Shown here: positions 30,608 to 42,630 of the stretch, piece after piece
Layout: each line of letters opens with the position of its first letter
Numbering within the stretch: the stretch's first letter is position 1
Source of the DNA: Synaphobranchus kaupii
Lineage: Eukaryota > Chordata > Actinopteri > Anguilliformes > Synaphobranchidae
Assembly (NCBI GenBank): GCA_029718625.1
Contig: CM056377.1
Coordinates: 95,472,998 to 95,536,997 of the forward strand
Reading direction: 5' to 3'
DNA length: 64,000 nt
The notes under the pieces: model-generated
Seen by the model: only the letters and a program-made list of their open reading frames with translations
What the model was told of the DNA's origin: nothing
The model's database searches: none
Program-made: the position numbers and the translations under genes

Positions 30608-31378
30608 CTTGGGAGAGATTTCAAGTTCAAAACTGTCCTTGCAAGCAGTTACAAGGCAGCAAGACAGCTAGAAACATATAGCACAGGTAAGGGATGATTG
30701 ACAACCTTGTAGCAAAGCACTGGGAAACTGCCTGTACGCAGGCCGTACAAGCTGCTGAAGGATTAGGTATAAAAAAAGCATCTTCAGGCCGCTTTGCTTC
30801 TTTTTTTAATAAAAAATATTTTATATATTAATTAATCACAAAACAAACAGAAGAAATGTCTGTAAATAAATACAGTAAAAGAGGGCTATGCCTATAAAGG
30901 CACTGGATTGGATCATAGAGAACATCAGCTTATTTGCTTCTTAATTACTCTGTTGTTGCGTATCACAGGAAAAGCAGCTTAAAGTGTCTGTCTTTACTAC
31001 ATATTCATCTTTTAATAGCTGATTTGCAGCATTAAATTTGTTATGGTCAATGGATCCCAAGTCCCTAAGGAAGATTAGTGGAAGATTCACAGGTTTGTTT
31101 TTAAAAAGGCAGAAATGTTCAGCTCTGGATTCAGGTGTTTCAGACTGTCCTGAGATGGACCTGATGAAAAAGTGAAGCTCCAGAAATGTGAGGATATTTT
31201 GCGCTTAAATTTCTTGTAGGCTTGTTTGCTCTGCTGGGCTTGTTGCAATCTCTTGGAATGGTCTCTATAATTACAGTATTGAACACTGCCGATGAGAAGA
31301 AAACCATGCCTATTAAGAGCTCCTTGTCTGACCCCACTTTTTTGTATATGGTGCTGCTAGATCATAAGACCTCTTCAC
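30608..31378 (-). other. pdc intron between the first and second coding exons
   Basis: 771 bp, phase 1. It holds a second copy (30880-30931) of the 52-bp sequence found at 27635-27686. Nothing else recognised. Confidence 0.8.
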
Positions 31379-31440
31379 CTGTTTGGGTTGCTGACGGCTC
31401 CTCCTCATCAATAACTGGGCTTGACATCTTGTTCAGTCTC
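31379..31440 (-). CDS. pdc: Phosducin, first coding exon with start codon
   Basis: The coding part is 31427-31379. The ATG opens MSSPVIDEEEPSATQT plus the first base of a Gly codon. The donor is ACAG|GTGAAG. Joined to the next exon this gives T-Q-T-G-P-K-G-V-I, the counterpart of T-H-T-G-P-K-G-V-I in mammalian phosducin. The acidic N-terminus fits the family. Thirteen bases upstream of the ATG is a likely acceptor (TTTTCCAG|GAGACTG), so a non-coding first exon should lie farther right; I could not locate it. Confidence 0.88.
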
Positions 31441-34400
31441 CTGGAAAATATAAGGGGGGGTTGATGTGTAATATATGTGTTATAAACACTATTTTGAATA
31501 TATGGGTGTCGGAAAGGTTCAGTATAGTGCACCATACTGTAGGAAGCTGTCAGCATCACTAAATTCAATCTAGGTTGATGTGGTATAAGAAGATTAGGGT
31601 TCTATCCACTTTACAGGTGGTTGACTCCTCATTGCAGAGGCAACATGGTTAGGCTGTACCACTTTCTGTAAATAAAGGAAAGACTACCTCAAATAATAAG
31701 GTTTCTGGTTCTCAACAACAATTACCATGAATAAAGTGTGCAACCAATTTTTATTATATTCACAAGAATTAAGTCCTCTGTCATGTCCGTTATATTCATT
31801 CTCTGTACAGGTATCAGGTTTCTACTTTTCTGCCTTATCACACGGTATGTATCATCAATAATTACAGTGTAAAAAATTAGAACTTAATTTGCTCAACATG
31901 TGATTAAAAAAGGAATATTAGAGCCATGCCAACAAAATAATTTTTTTAAAAGTCATAAATTTGGTTGCACTCCCTTGCTCGAGGGATACCTATTCATACG
32001 TACTAGTATCCTAATCACAGAACATTGAAAATAGCATATTTTTTAGAACAAGCGAAGGGTTCTACCTATATTACATACAATGGCTTGGAAGTAAATGCCT
32101 GTGCTCTTGAGCGTGTGAAAAAGAACTTGGAGCATGGCAAGCTGGAACCCATATGTCACAGATAAGCCTTATTAATCTTCAGCATTTCAATCCTCAAAAC
32201 CACCCTTTTAGCCGTTTTACGTAATATACCTATCACAGTACTACCATAAGAACATTTATGAGCTAATCATCTCACGATAGGGTTGATTAGATCATTGCTA
32301 ATTGTCTTGTAACTTTTGGTTGGCAACTGGTGATGCTTTTCTCCTTGGCTTTTTGGAATAAACAATAGCAGGTGAAAAGGTATCACCCTCTTCCCAAAGA
32401 AAGCAGTGTCACAAAAACACACATGGCCACATTTGACATGGTCCCATTTCCTATTTGGGGTCCCTAAAAGGTTTGTGGGGCCATAGTGTTTATGGTGGAG
32501 TTTATGCTTCAATTAAGCTTCAATTGTTCAACAAAAATTATTCTGAAGAGCTAAATAATCCTTACCTGTTTCTGTCAGGTGTCCTGGTATTTGTCCTGTT
32601 ACTGAAAGCTCCCCTCGTAATGGTTTGCAGTGGCTTGGTCTTTCAATGACTAAGACACAGCATTTGTGATGGATGGGCAGGGCTAGAGGGTGTTTTCTAA
32701 TAAGACAAAATCGTGACCCTCTCAGAAATAGCTCCAGGAGCCTAAGAGGATTTCACAGTAGGAATTAAAGACCTGAACTCAATTAGGCTGGTGGACTCAT
32801 ATACTGTAAGAGCAGCAAGACAGATCAAGTTGAATCGATGACGAGAGAAACCATATTTATATATTCTTGAGAATTGGGAAAAAAACCTTGTTTTTTTTTT
32901 GGTTTTTGTTTTTTACTCTTCAATTATGCAATTATTTTTTCTTAAATACCACTTTAAATAGCAGCTGAGGTCTTGAATTTTGTCAACTCCATCAGGCCAT
33001 CACAAGCTTGAAAATGACCAGTGCACAGTATATATACTAGTCATTTTCAAGCTTGTGAATCTTGTTTTGTTTACTATGAATCTAACTGTCCAAACAGATC
33101 TTAGATTAATGTTTGGAATAGATGTGTTTTTGGTTCACATTTTAATTACTTACACAAGTAAATATTCTCTTGGCTCTCGGAAGTGCATTGCCATCTGTGG
33201 ATGTCAGCTGTAAATATTGCATTCTTTGGCATTAGAGAACATTTTTATGTCTAAAAAGAATAACTACTTCCTTAAAGCTGTGTGCTATAATATTTAACGG
33301 ATGTGTGAATCACATATTTTACTACTGTGTTTCGTAGGTGGAGTGTTGATTTCCAAATACATACTTCCATTGTAGGATAGTATGGCTCTTCATTAAATCA
33401 AATCCAATTGTGGGTGGAGGAGCTAGATACACAGTAGTATTAAAGAGATAAGTCACTTAGCCACATTAATCACCGGGTGTAAATCTGACTGATCTGAGCA
33501 GCTTTCATTGAAGCATATACGGAATTCACCCTTTAAGTATCAATCAGATCAGCAGTGTATTAAGTGTGGTCAGATTTTTGTGTCCAACACCATTTTTACA
33601 AGAATGTGAAATCATGGTATATATTATGTGATTGCATTTACTATACTTTAATATACTCAATAAAATGTATTGAATGTAAAAAGCTTACATACATTCACAA
33701 ATGATTTACTTTATACATCTGTTAAAAAACACAATTCCTGAAAATATCAAATTGACATTAAAATGATGTGAAGTCACAACTAGATTTTTACAAATGTTTC
33801 TTTACAACTAAATAAGCCATATTCCATTTTCTTTGTTCAAGTAATTTCACTCTGTTACTATAGAATCGTAATGCTCTCCTATTGGAATCATAACATGCAT
33901 TCACCGTGTGGCAGTCCAGTCCAGACAAAGATCATTTGATCATCTAAATACATCTGACATTCATAATTGGCCAAGATTATCTAGCTTCCGCATATTGATT
34001 GAGGTGATGTTGCAGAAGATGGCCTTTACAGAGATTGCAGGTGATGATTGTCATGTTATACGGGTTGTATTTCTATCCCATATACTGTAAGACTAATTCA
34101 AATAAACCGCTTTGAAGACCATAGGTTTTGTTGAATAGGAAGCGTTAATTATGTCGCTACCTAGTTAACCTCCGTGGGTAGTTAAGAGTACACAATTTAT
34201 TCATTAATATAATTATTTTGTTAAAAGTACGCAAAAAGTGTCACCCGAGACACTGAAAACCTGACATGGTAGCTTTCATGAAAATGTGGGAGTGTGAGAT
34301 TGGTCATCGATGAGTCTCACATGAAAGAGGATAAACTTGGGTTGTATAGAGTAGCCTATGAATGGTCTAGCATCCTCAAATGTACGCTGAAATGTGACAT

Positions 34401-35181
34401 TTAATTTATCCACATCTTTAAGGCAATAATTTGACCGATTCCTTTTCACCTCAGCTCTCTGTTCAGATGGAATGTCACCTTCGCTCCATTGACATGCTGC
34501 ATTTTAAAGTTCCTGGATACACTACATAACTTGGACAGATGGCTTTCAGACACCTTCAGCACCATCCAATTGAAAAGAGCCACAAAAGGCCAAAACTTAT
34601 ACCAATTCCAAACTGCTTATTTTAAATGCATAATTCATTACACAGTGACTGAAGCTACCGCAAACTTTAGTTTAACAATTATGTAGCTTCAGTTTCCAGG
34701 TTGTTAATACTTCATAGAGCAGAATTTGTTGCCAGCGTGGTTGAGAGTGAGAGCATTCATCGGGGCGGCCCATGCCTCAGTGAGAAGAAGGAAAGTGGAA
34801 GGCACAGCCAGAAAAGAGTCATGCTGGAGGCTAAATGGCATTCCAGACACCTCCGAAGAATGTGAGTGTGGCTATGGAAGCACCTGGAAACAGGGAGGCG
34901 AACCAGGTTAGAGTGGCTCATGCAACAGGCTGGATTGCAGATGGGTAGTCAAAGGACGGTGCTGGGTGAAAAAGACAGGCTCAATCTTGCTTGATCAAGA
35001 TGTCCTCTGATTCAGAGGTGATGAGACAGTACAGCTTGACCTGAGACGCCCATGCAGGTGCCATGGAGACAGGCTTGTCTATATGGCTGTATCTTTATGG
35101 TGAGGGCTGTGACACTGCATGCTGATGCTACATGGGCAAATGCCTACTAGATACACTTGGGTGCTGGTCAGAAAACTGTTT
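31441..35181. other. Upstream of pdc coding exons, no gene recognised
   Basis: AT-rich. It should contain the pdc promoter and probably a 5' UTR exon, but I could not place them. Near 34690-34920 a short open stretch ending in a Cys-rich piece faintly recalls the C-terminus of a LINE polyprotein, too weak to call. A perfect short hairpin lies at 33001-33057. Confidence 0.45.
33001..33057. repeat. Perfect 18-bp hairpin
   Basis: CACAAGCTTGAAAATGAC (33001-33018) is the exact complement of 33040-33057, with a 21-base loop. It may be a small MITE relic or a structured RNA element. Confidence 0.85.
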
Positions 35182-37096
35182 GGGCCCTATCTTGGTGATT
35201 TGGCGCTTGGTCTAAGTGCATTTAGGGCGTGTCCAAGTCCACTTTTGCTATTTTAGCGGTGTATTTTTTGGGCGCTAAGCACGGCGCAAGGTGCAACTGG
35301 GCTGAACCTAGTCTCTTAATTAATTATAGGTGTGTCTTGGGCATGACATGCAATAAACCAATCAAAATGGCATATCCCATTCCCTTTAAAAGCCTGCTTT
35401 TCCACCTTGGCGGATTGCTTATGATGGCGAAACAGACATGCTCGTGAGTGTTTAGTGCGATCAAGGAATAGGCTATATGGATCAATAGTAGCCTATGATC
35501 AATATTATTCGGGCTAACCATTATGAGTTCCCGGTAATTCCTGACAGTGCTGTTTACAAAATATATGCGGTTAAATTTCGTTAAAAGCACCTGCAACAGC
35601 TGAGAATGAGCGACCATTTGCTTCCGTCTCACCTTAGAAAACGCCAAATTAGCCTGCTTGTTTAACGAATTTCGTTTGATTATGCAATGAACTCATGTTC
35701 AAGCTTCATCCGAAGTTCATTAGGCTACCTGCATTCTAATTTTGATTAATAACATAAATAACGTTATTTTGCCTTAATGATGACACTAAATATAATAAAT
35801 CTGTCAGGTTGGCAACCCATAGGTTCAGCATATTTTCCCTTGTTTTATAATGTCCTGCTTATGGAAATGTGACCAACCTGTTTTACTGGTAGCGTAATAT
35901 GATCCACTTTCCCAGGAAGACCGTGAAAAGTGCGATTTACAGCAGGGGAAACAGACCTGCTCCTGTAAAGCGCACATGCAGATAATGGAATTAAACTTAA
36001 TTGTAAATTCATTTTGTAACGTGCTGCAATTTTTGTTTCTAATTAGCCGCTTAGTTCTCTTTAAAATCTTTTGTTCAGTTATGGAATAACAGGTGAAATC
36101 AGCTGGGTTTTAATAAGCTGAGGGTATGGAAACCTTGTCACTGTAATTTAAAAAATATGAAGGACGAAGAATAGTTAAGGTTACAATTCAGTTAACATTT
36201 GACATTTATCTCCGTTTTTTAACCATAGGCTATCGAAAAAAACCTTATGCACAGCGAATCCGCTGTAGCCTAGGCTATTTGAAAAACAATAAAAGCAATA
36301 TTCACTGGACAAGGTTTTGAACTTTTTTCAGTCACAAACCATTCTATTTACTTACAGGCTGTATTCCTAGATAAACAGAGCTGTATTGTAATGACGTCTG
36401 AAGCGCATTTTCAGAACTCAAATGTCCGTCTATTGCAGTGCGCGAGTTTTCCATTGAATGACAATTCACGCATTAGGTGTAAATGACAATTTGCGCATTA
36501 GGCTTGATATAGGTGTTATCAGCTCCTTTTTAATGGATAGCCATTGTCCCGTACCATCGCACATCGCCTGGATGTTGATGGAGTGGGCTGAGAGCAATGT
36601 AATGTGGAGTCGTTTCCCTTCGCTGAGGGAAAGGTATGTGGACCTATGGAACCTTTTATTATTATGCATTTTTGATATAGCCTACACAATAATAATATTT
36701 CACATTGTGATCTAGATATTTTAGTCATGCTTGTGTGCGCCCTTGTGTGTAACAGACAGGAGGGTACACGCGTTGTGCACACGCCAATGTAGACGCACTT
36801 ATATACGCCGTTAAAATAACATGTAAACAACTGCGACATGACTTTAGACCAGGTTTGTGGTGGTTCTAGCGCAAGCGCTTTCTGCTGGCTCAAGATAGCA
36901 ATACGCCAAAAAGAATCCTGGCCACTCCTCATCTTAAGACCAACACGCCCAGTTCACTTGTAATGGGCGCAAGAATACATGCTAGTTAAAGGACGTGAGC
37001 GCTAGGCATTATAATGAACCGAGCGCCGGGTGTAAGATAGCAAAGACACTTGCGTTTGGGTTAGCGCCGCTTTGCGCTGGGTGTAAGATAGGGCCC
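35182..37096. mobile_element. Harbinger-like non-autonomous DNA element
   Basis: 1,915 bp starting GGGCCCTATCTT and ending AAGATAGGGCCC, flanked by TTT on both sides. The subterminal regions are rich in GGCGC/GCGCC motifs. The ends resemble those of the nested element at 18822-19786, which carries a Myb/SANT-like fragment. No intact transposase is visible. Superfamily placement is by analogy. Confidence 0.65.
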
Positions 37097-37099
37097 TTT

Positions 37100-40000
37100 G
37101 TCTTTACAAAGGTCGCAAAATAACGAATTCAAAGGCAGGCTTGAAACCAAAGCCAACATCAAATGCATTTTGCCAATAAAAGGCCAAATATTCTAAATAT
37201 TCATTTTTTGAATTTACAAAAGATGTTAGCCCCTGCAAAACCAGTTTTTCTTCCAATTTTATTTGTCATGATAGTGGTTTGCATTTGCAAAAATGTATTG
37301 CATGTGCTATAACCTTTGGTAAATCTGGCCCAAAGTAGACAACCCCTAAACAGTAGAGGACTACAGCCAGATAAAATCTGTGACAAAATGTATACTCTAC
37401 AGAAAAACTTGGTTTTAATAATCTTGTCATCAATTTGTATGTCGGTTATCATACTATCATGTGCTATAGTATATTGTGAAAACGAGGTGAGTTGTGAAAT
37501 ATACTCTGCTGTCCTGTGATTTGTGTTCAGTGAATTTCTCCAGTGGAATCCATCAATGATTTGTTTTCAAATAACATACATTGTTTCTTTGCCTGCATTT
37601 TCTACCATGGGTCACTTTTGACATCAGCAATTACACTGATTACATTTGTACAGCACCTGAGTGCTAGGCATGAGGCATATGATGTTTTTGATGCGAACAC
37701 AATAGCCCCTATTCAATACAGCCACAATAAACTTGGTCCTTCCATTTTTGTATCAGATGTTAAGTATGTTTTTACAGGGTAATGTGATGCATTATTTTCT
37801 ATGGGAAATTCAAACTTAAACACTATTTTGATGTTAATGATGGGTTAACATTACTGTGCCCCAGGAGCTCAACACCCCAGACGTCATAAACATCATAAAA
37901 ATAATTTCCTGTGGAATCTATAGAGCTCTTGGAGGCATGGTGCTTCACACGAACAGCAGATATGTGGAAGATTTTCAAAGCTCCCGACAGCTTCAGCTAA
38001 GAAAGCGGAATGTGCGGTATTGCCGTTTTACGTATCATTTGATACAACTGGAAATTTACCAGAGATTTTAAAGCTACCATCTCTGTTCCAGCCCAAACAG
38101 GTGTCAGGCTCAGTGTGAACTTAAGGAGGACCATCATAAATGAGATGATAAGCTGAAAGAGGTGAGTTGATTAGAGCGAGGGCCATGTTTGAGGCATGCA
38201 ATGTGGGCCACACGTGAGAGAAGCAGAGTTTTCAATTCATATCGGTGGCATTTTGATGACGTGGCTGTTTGAATTTCTTTTGATCCAGTTTTTCATTCTA
38301 ATCAACAGATGTATTTAGCAGGATTTTTTGGAAGCAGGTCTGACCAATACAATATATTAACATGCGTAATACAATACGGCAAAATATTTTTATTTATATA
38401 AATATAAATATTTACTTTTACAGAATATAGCCTCATGCTATTATTAGAACAAAACAGTATGTAAATCAGATTTGTCATATAAATGTTTTCTTGTTTATTT
38501 AGAAGCTTAACTATAAAAATAATTTAAACTTTGGCATTGACGGACATATATGGTATGATAAAGATGTTCTTCTTAAATGATAAAGATGTTCTTCTGTGCC
38601 AATGAAGGCTTATTTCCTACTTTATGATGGCTTTTGCAAAATACACCTCTATGATGTCTCACACTTTATTTTATTTTGTAGCTTCTTATCTATGTGACAA
38701 AAGGTCTAGAAAGTCTGTATAGGGATCCGCTGCTGCAAATGCAGAGTAGAACAATCAGTAAATAATCTGAGATCACTGTGATACTGCAAAAAATATTACC
38801 AGTAATAGCAAACTCTCATGTTGAATCATCATGACATTAAAATATGCCAGTACCAGTCTGCAACTACCTGTATACTGCTGATGACGTGCAGATTAGATTG
38901 TACCATTTAACTCTGTTTCAGTGCATTTATTGGCTTAAAGGCTTACAGGATTCGACAGAACGAACACACATCACTGCTCTCTGCTTGTGCGCCTAATAAA
39001 AATCTTTTTTGACCTGTGATGTCTATTTCATTTGATTCTTAGTTTTGAATCATATGTAAAAAAAAAAAACTTTAAAAAACTCAGTATTCAGAGACAGTTA
39101 ATTTGGAAAACTGTATTGTATTAGATTGTTTCATAAGGAATAAACAGTCTTATTTGTTTTTTTTACTATATCACCATGTAATTCTGGATTTAAACTGGTT
39201 ATGGTTACCCTTCTTGTGACAAATGCAATCAAAACAAGGGAAACAATAGCATACTACAGCAGTTTTATAACTTCTTTTTGAGAAAATGCTGCAACACAAA
39301 ATAGTGTGTGCATATTCCCAAAGGTTATGTTTCCAATATCATTCACCATTAGATTCAACATTCAATTACATAGTCTATCTCAGTAGCTGACTGTGCTTTA
39401 GATATAGAGAGAAATACCTGTTGGTTTATGTTATACAAATAGCCTTGGAGAAGAATACTGAATAGCGATGGTAGAGAGGCTTCAGTATTCATGAAGGGTC
39501 AAATGCTATGATATGTTTACCACACTGTTCACTAGAGGGCAGTAAGTCTCAGCATAGCACAAATAGTCAGTTGGTCAGGCAGCATGTAAGTGTCTGTATG
39601 AGACATAAACATTGGGAGTGTGTGTGTGTTTCTGCGTATTTACATTAGAATTAGTGCAGTAAACATGAGCCAACAGAACCCTTCTTCGTTTCTTCTTGCA
39701 TGTACCCATGTATTCGTTTGTGCTACCTGTCAGATCTGATGGAATATCACCCAGTATATGAACTTTTAGGGAAATATTTATGGTTTGGAGTCTCCTAAAG
39801 GAGGCGATGTTATCTTGCAATCTAGGCAAAAGTATTTAACCCACTGCAAGCCTTGTCTGAATATGAGAAATAGAGAATCGTATGTATATTTGTGTCTGTA
39901 GAAAAAGAGAATGAGAGAGAAAGGCAGTAAATGTCATGTTATTTAACTGTGGGTTTGCTGCCCTCTCTTTGTTTCTGAAATCAGAGAAGGCTGCTTCAGA

Positions 40001-40600
40001 CAGTGTAACCTCCCACTAACTGTAAACATGGCCATGGCGACGAGACGTTGCAGAAAGGAATGGGGAAAGTGAAAACCGTGTAAGTGACACTAGTGTCATA
40101 ACTCAGGGAAAAGGACCTCAGGGAGGTGGAGCTTAAATATACCTGGGGCAATTTGGACTGGATCGCAGATCCAAAGGTTAAGGTTGGCGTTTGGGGTGGG
40201 AATAGTGCAATAAGCAGATTCCAGTCAATGCTAGTACCGCTAGCACGGCAAGCTCTTTATGTCTGTGTTAAGATGGTAGATTGGACGATATGAGTCACAT
40301 TCCATAGGGGGTCTTATCTTTGTCCTTTAACAAAGTAATGCAGACCAGATAATATGTGGGGGAAAGTCTAGTGTCCAAATGTAGTGATTTAGGACAATAG
40401 AAGCAGGCAAAACAGGGACAAGAGTTTTTGGGACCTGAATGCATATTTCTGATCGACACTTTATGTCCTTCTCTCTTCTCCCATCTGTCCATAATCCCTC
40501 CATATCAGAGATCTCAAACAATAAGGCTTCTCAGCTGGTTACTCCACTGGGACTGCTCTCAAGAGAATCTACCCTTTGCTGACCAAATAAACCACTGGGT
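37100..40600. other. Unrecognised AT-rich intergenic sequence
   Basis: No gene or named repeat recognised over about 3.5 kb. A short tandem duplication of TGATAAAGATGTTCTTCT lies at about 38556-38597. Confidence 0.45.
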
Positions 40601-40604
40601 GGGT

Positions 40605-40722
40605 CCAAGCGCTGGTAATTTCTTGTCATGACTATTGCAATGCCTTGGTTTACTGGTCTGGACCATCAGTCCATTGCTACTGCTGCAGAATACTGCTGCT
40701 TGGCTGGTCTTTAACCATCTAC
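40605..40722 (+). mobile_element. Small LINE reverse-transcriptase relic
   Basis: Translated across two frames it gives pieces such as DYCNAL and LLLLQNTAAWLVFNHL. These fit the conserved end of LINE reverse transcriptase, where a DYCNSLLAGLP-like block and a QNAAARLVFN-like block follow each other. It is too short and shifted to assign a clade. Confidence 0.55.
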
Positions 40723-41721
40723 ATTGACAGAAAGCACACCATTTCTTACTTCAAGTCAATTCAAGTCACTTACACTGGTGTACCACGGGGCTGCACGGGG
40801 GTAATGCCCATTCCTACCACCAGGCACTTAACAAAAAATGGAAAGAAAGCTATTCTGAGCTTGTATGCATACCAGACTTACCACATACATGTGTGCAAGG
40901 GAGTAATCAATGAGCACAGTGCTTATGTTGTCATTTTCACAGTAAAATTGAAGAAGCAAAAATAGGTGAGAAGTAGCATAATACAAACATTGCCTTTCTT
41001 GACCCTCGATTGATTAAAGCTAATGTATTATTGCCCAGAAATTTGTCTTGCAACTTCTCATAATAGTTATGCCACCACAGTGTTGAACAGGGTTTGTGTT
41101 TCTCAGGGTAACTGTAGACCCATGAAAAGCAATTAACAAATAAATCAGGGTTAGCTGAATATGCTGTCAAAATCAGACCAAATCTTGACTTGACTATATT
41201 ATAAATCATTCATCAACACCAATTAAGGTTTAATGTACAGATAATTACCTTGTAAATGTATTCTTTGCTCATCAGTCATGTGTGACAGATTTCCATTTTG
41301 TTGCAGTGATTTTCGAAACCTTTTTCATTCAAATATAAGGGTCCAGAGAAAATGAATGAAGGGGATGCTGAATGACTTGAGTGACTGTATAATTGTCACA
41401 AAGTAATCTCAGAGGTTCTAGATTGCTCACTATTTGGCAGAAGAGGTACTATGTGCTCCATGCAGGAATCAATAAAGATTGTTTCTATGTATAAAAAACA
41501 TTCAGAGAATGTTCGCTTGCGTGCACAAGTCTACGTGAGCAAGTCTACATAGGTGTGTGTGTGGTGTGCTGCCTTCTTTCTGACTGCTTTCATTGAATTG
41601 AGGTTCTGTTGCAGCTTCTCTAATGATAATGAGGCTCTGGAATGAAATCGAAGGTACCTGTCAGACAGCAGGCATCATACAGTGTAGGATATCTAATATT
41701 TAGATATATATATGTCAAGTA
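40723..41721. other. Unrecognised intergenic sequence
   Basis: Nothing recognisable as a gene. A 106-aa ORF ending at 40965 overlaps the LINE relic at its start and shows no other domain. Confidence 0.4.
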
Positions 41722-41742
41722 CCCCCCCCCCCCCCCCCCCCC
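41722..41742 (+). repeat. Run of 21 C
   Basis: Uninterrupted poly-C on the plus strand, followed by a C/T-rich tract to about 41775. Confidence 0.95.
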
Positions 41743-42480
41743 TTCTCTCCATCTCTGTCGCTCTCTGTCTCTCTCTTACACATTAACCCCCACCAACATC
41801 AAAGATAAGCCAGTCTTTGTCATAAATGACCCCTCTCCCCCCCCCCTCCCCCACACCTTAACCCAATCAGGGCATGGATCCCCTCCCTGTCAAGGTATTT
41901 TATGAGTGTACTGCAGAAAAAGATTTTAGTCAGTTCTGGAGTTTTTTTGGGGAAGTTCATCCTTTTTGGTTCCTTGTGCATTTCCTTTTGTTCCTGTTCA
42001 GCTGGAGGGTAAATAATATTGGCAATTTTTGGCTTATCTCTCTTTTACTGGTATATTCAAATTAATGGCTGGTTTAATGTCTTCCTTTTGTGAATTATAA
42101 GTAGTCAGCCGACATTCCTTCGTGAATGTATGATTCCCAGTCATTATTCTAATTGAATGTTTTCATTTAATAAAATTACTTAATCTCAAGACCTGATTTA
42201 GACTCTGTTTTGGCTTGTTGGTTGATCCACCAGGTTACTGTTCGACTTACCTATCAAAGAATTCAGCGATTTAATTGATGATTGTCATTTTTAATAATAA
42301 TAATTAAATTAAATCACGTAAAGTTTATTTTGAATGTAGGTTAAGTGAGGGGTTCTAGCACGCAATATCGCTTGTGTTCAGTATTCAGAGTGCTGAACGT
42401 TTTAACAAAGGCATTGACTGTTGGAACCGCTGGATTCAGAAAATACACATTTTACCTAATCCTCACTTACCCGACATAAT
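41743..42480 (+). other. Possible LTR of the tRNA-Gln-primed element
   Basis: This stretch lies directly upstream of the primer-binding site at 42481, so it should contain an LTR ending near 42480. An ATAAAA-type signal near 42170 could mark R. I could not find the LTR start or a second copy. Confidence 0.35.
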
Positions 42481-42498
42481 TGGAGGTCCCACCGAGAT
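42481..42498 (+). promoter_or_regulatory. Primer-binding site matching tRNA-Gln
   Basis: TGGAGGTCCCACCGAGAT is complementary to the 3' end (with CCA) of vertebrate tRNA-Gln as I recall it, at 17 of 18 positions. Its position 133 bp before a gag-like ORF supports a retroelement 5' end here. Confidence 0.65.
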
Positions 42499-42630
42499 AG
42501 GTTGTCCTATAGCATACTAAATTGTACTATTGAGTAAACTGCGGTAAACTCTGAGACAAGTTCAAATCTTTTTCTAATCGACTGGTCTTAGATTGATTGA
42601 TTTTATTAAAAAAAAAATATATATATTATT

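Noticed and set aside
34690..34920. Possible LINE C-terminal Cys-rich segment
   Set aside because: Only a faint C-x-C resemblance; frames break and no reverse-transcriptase motif is nearby.
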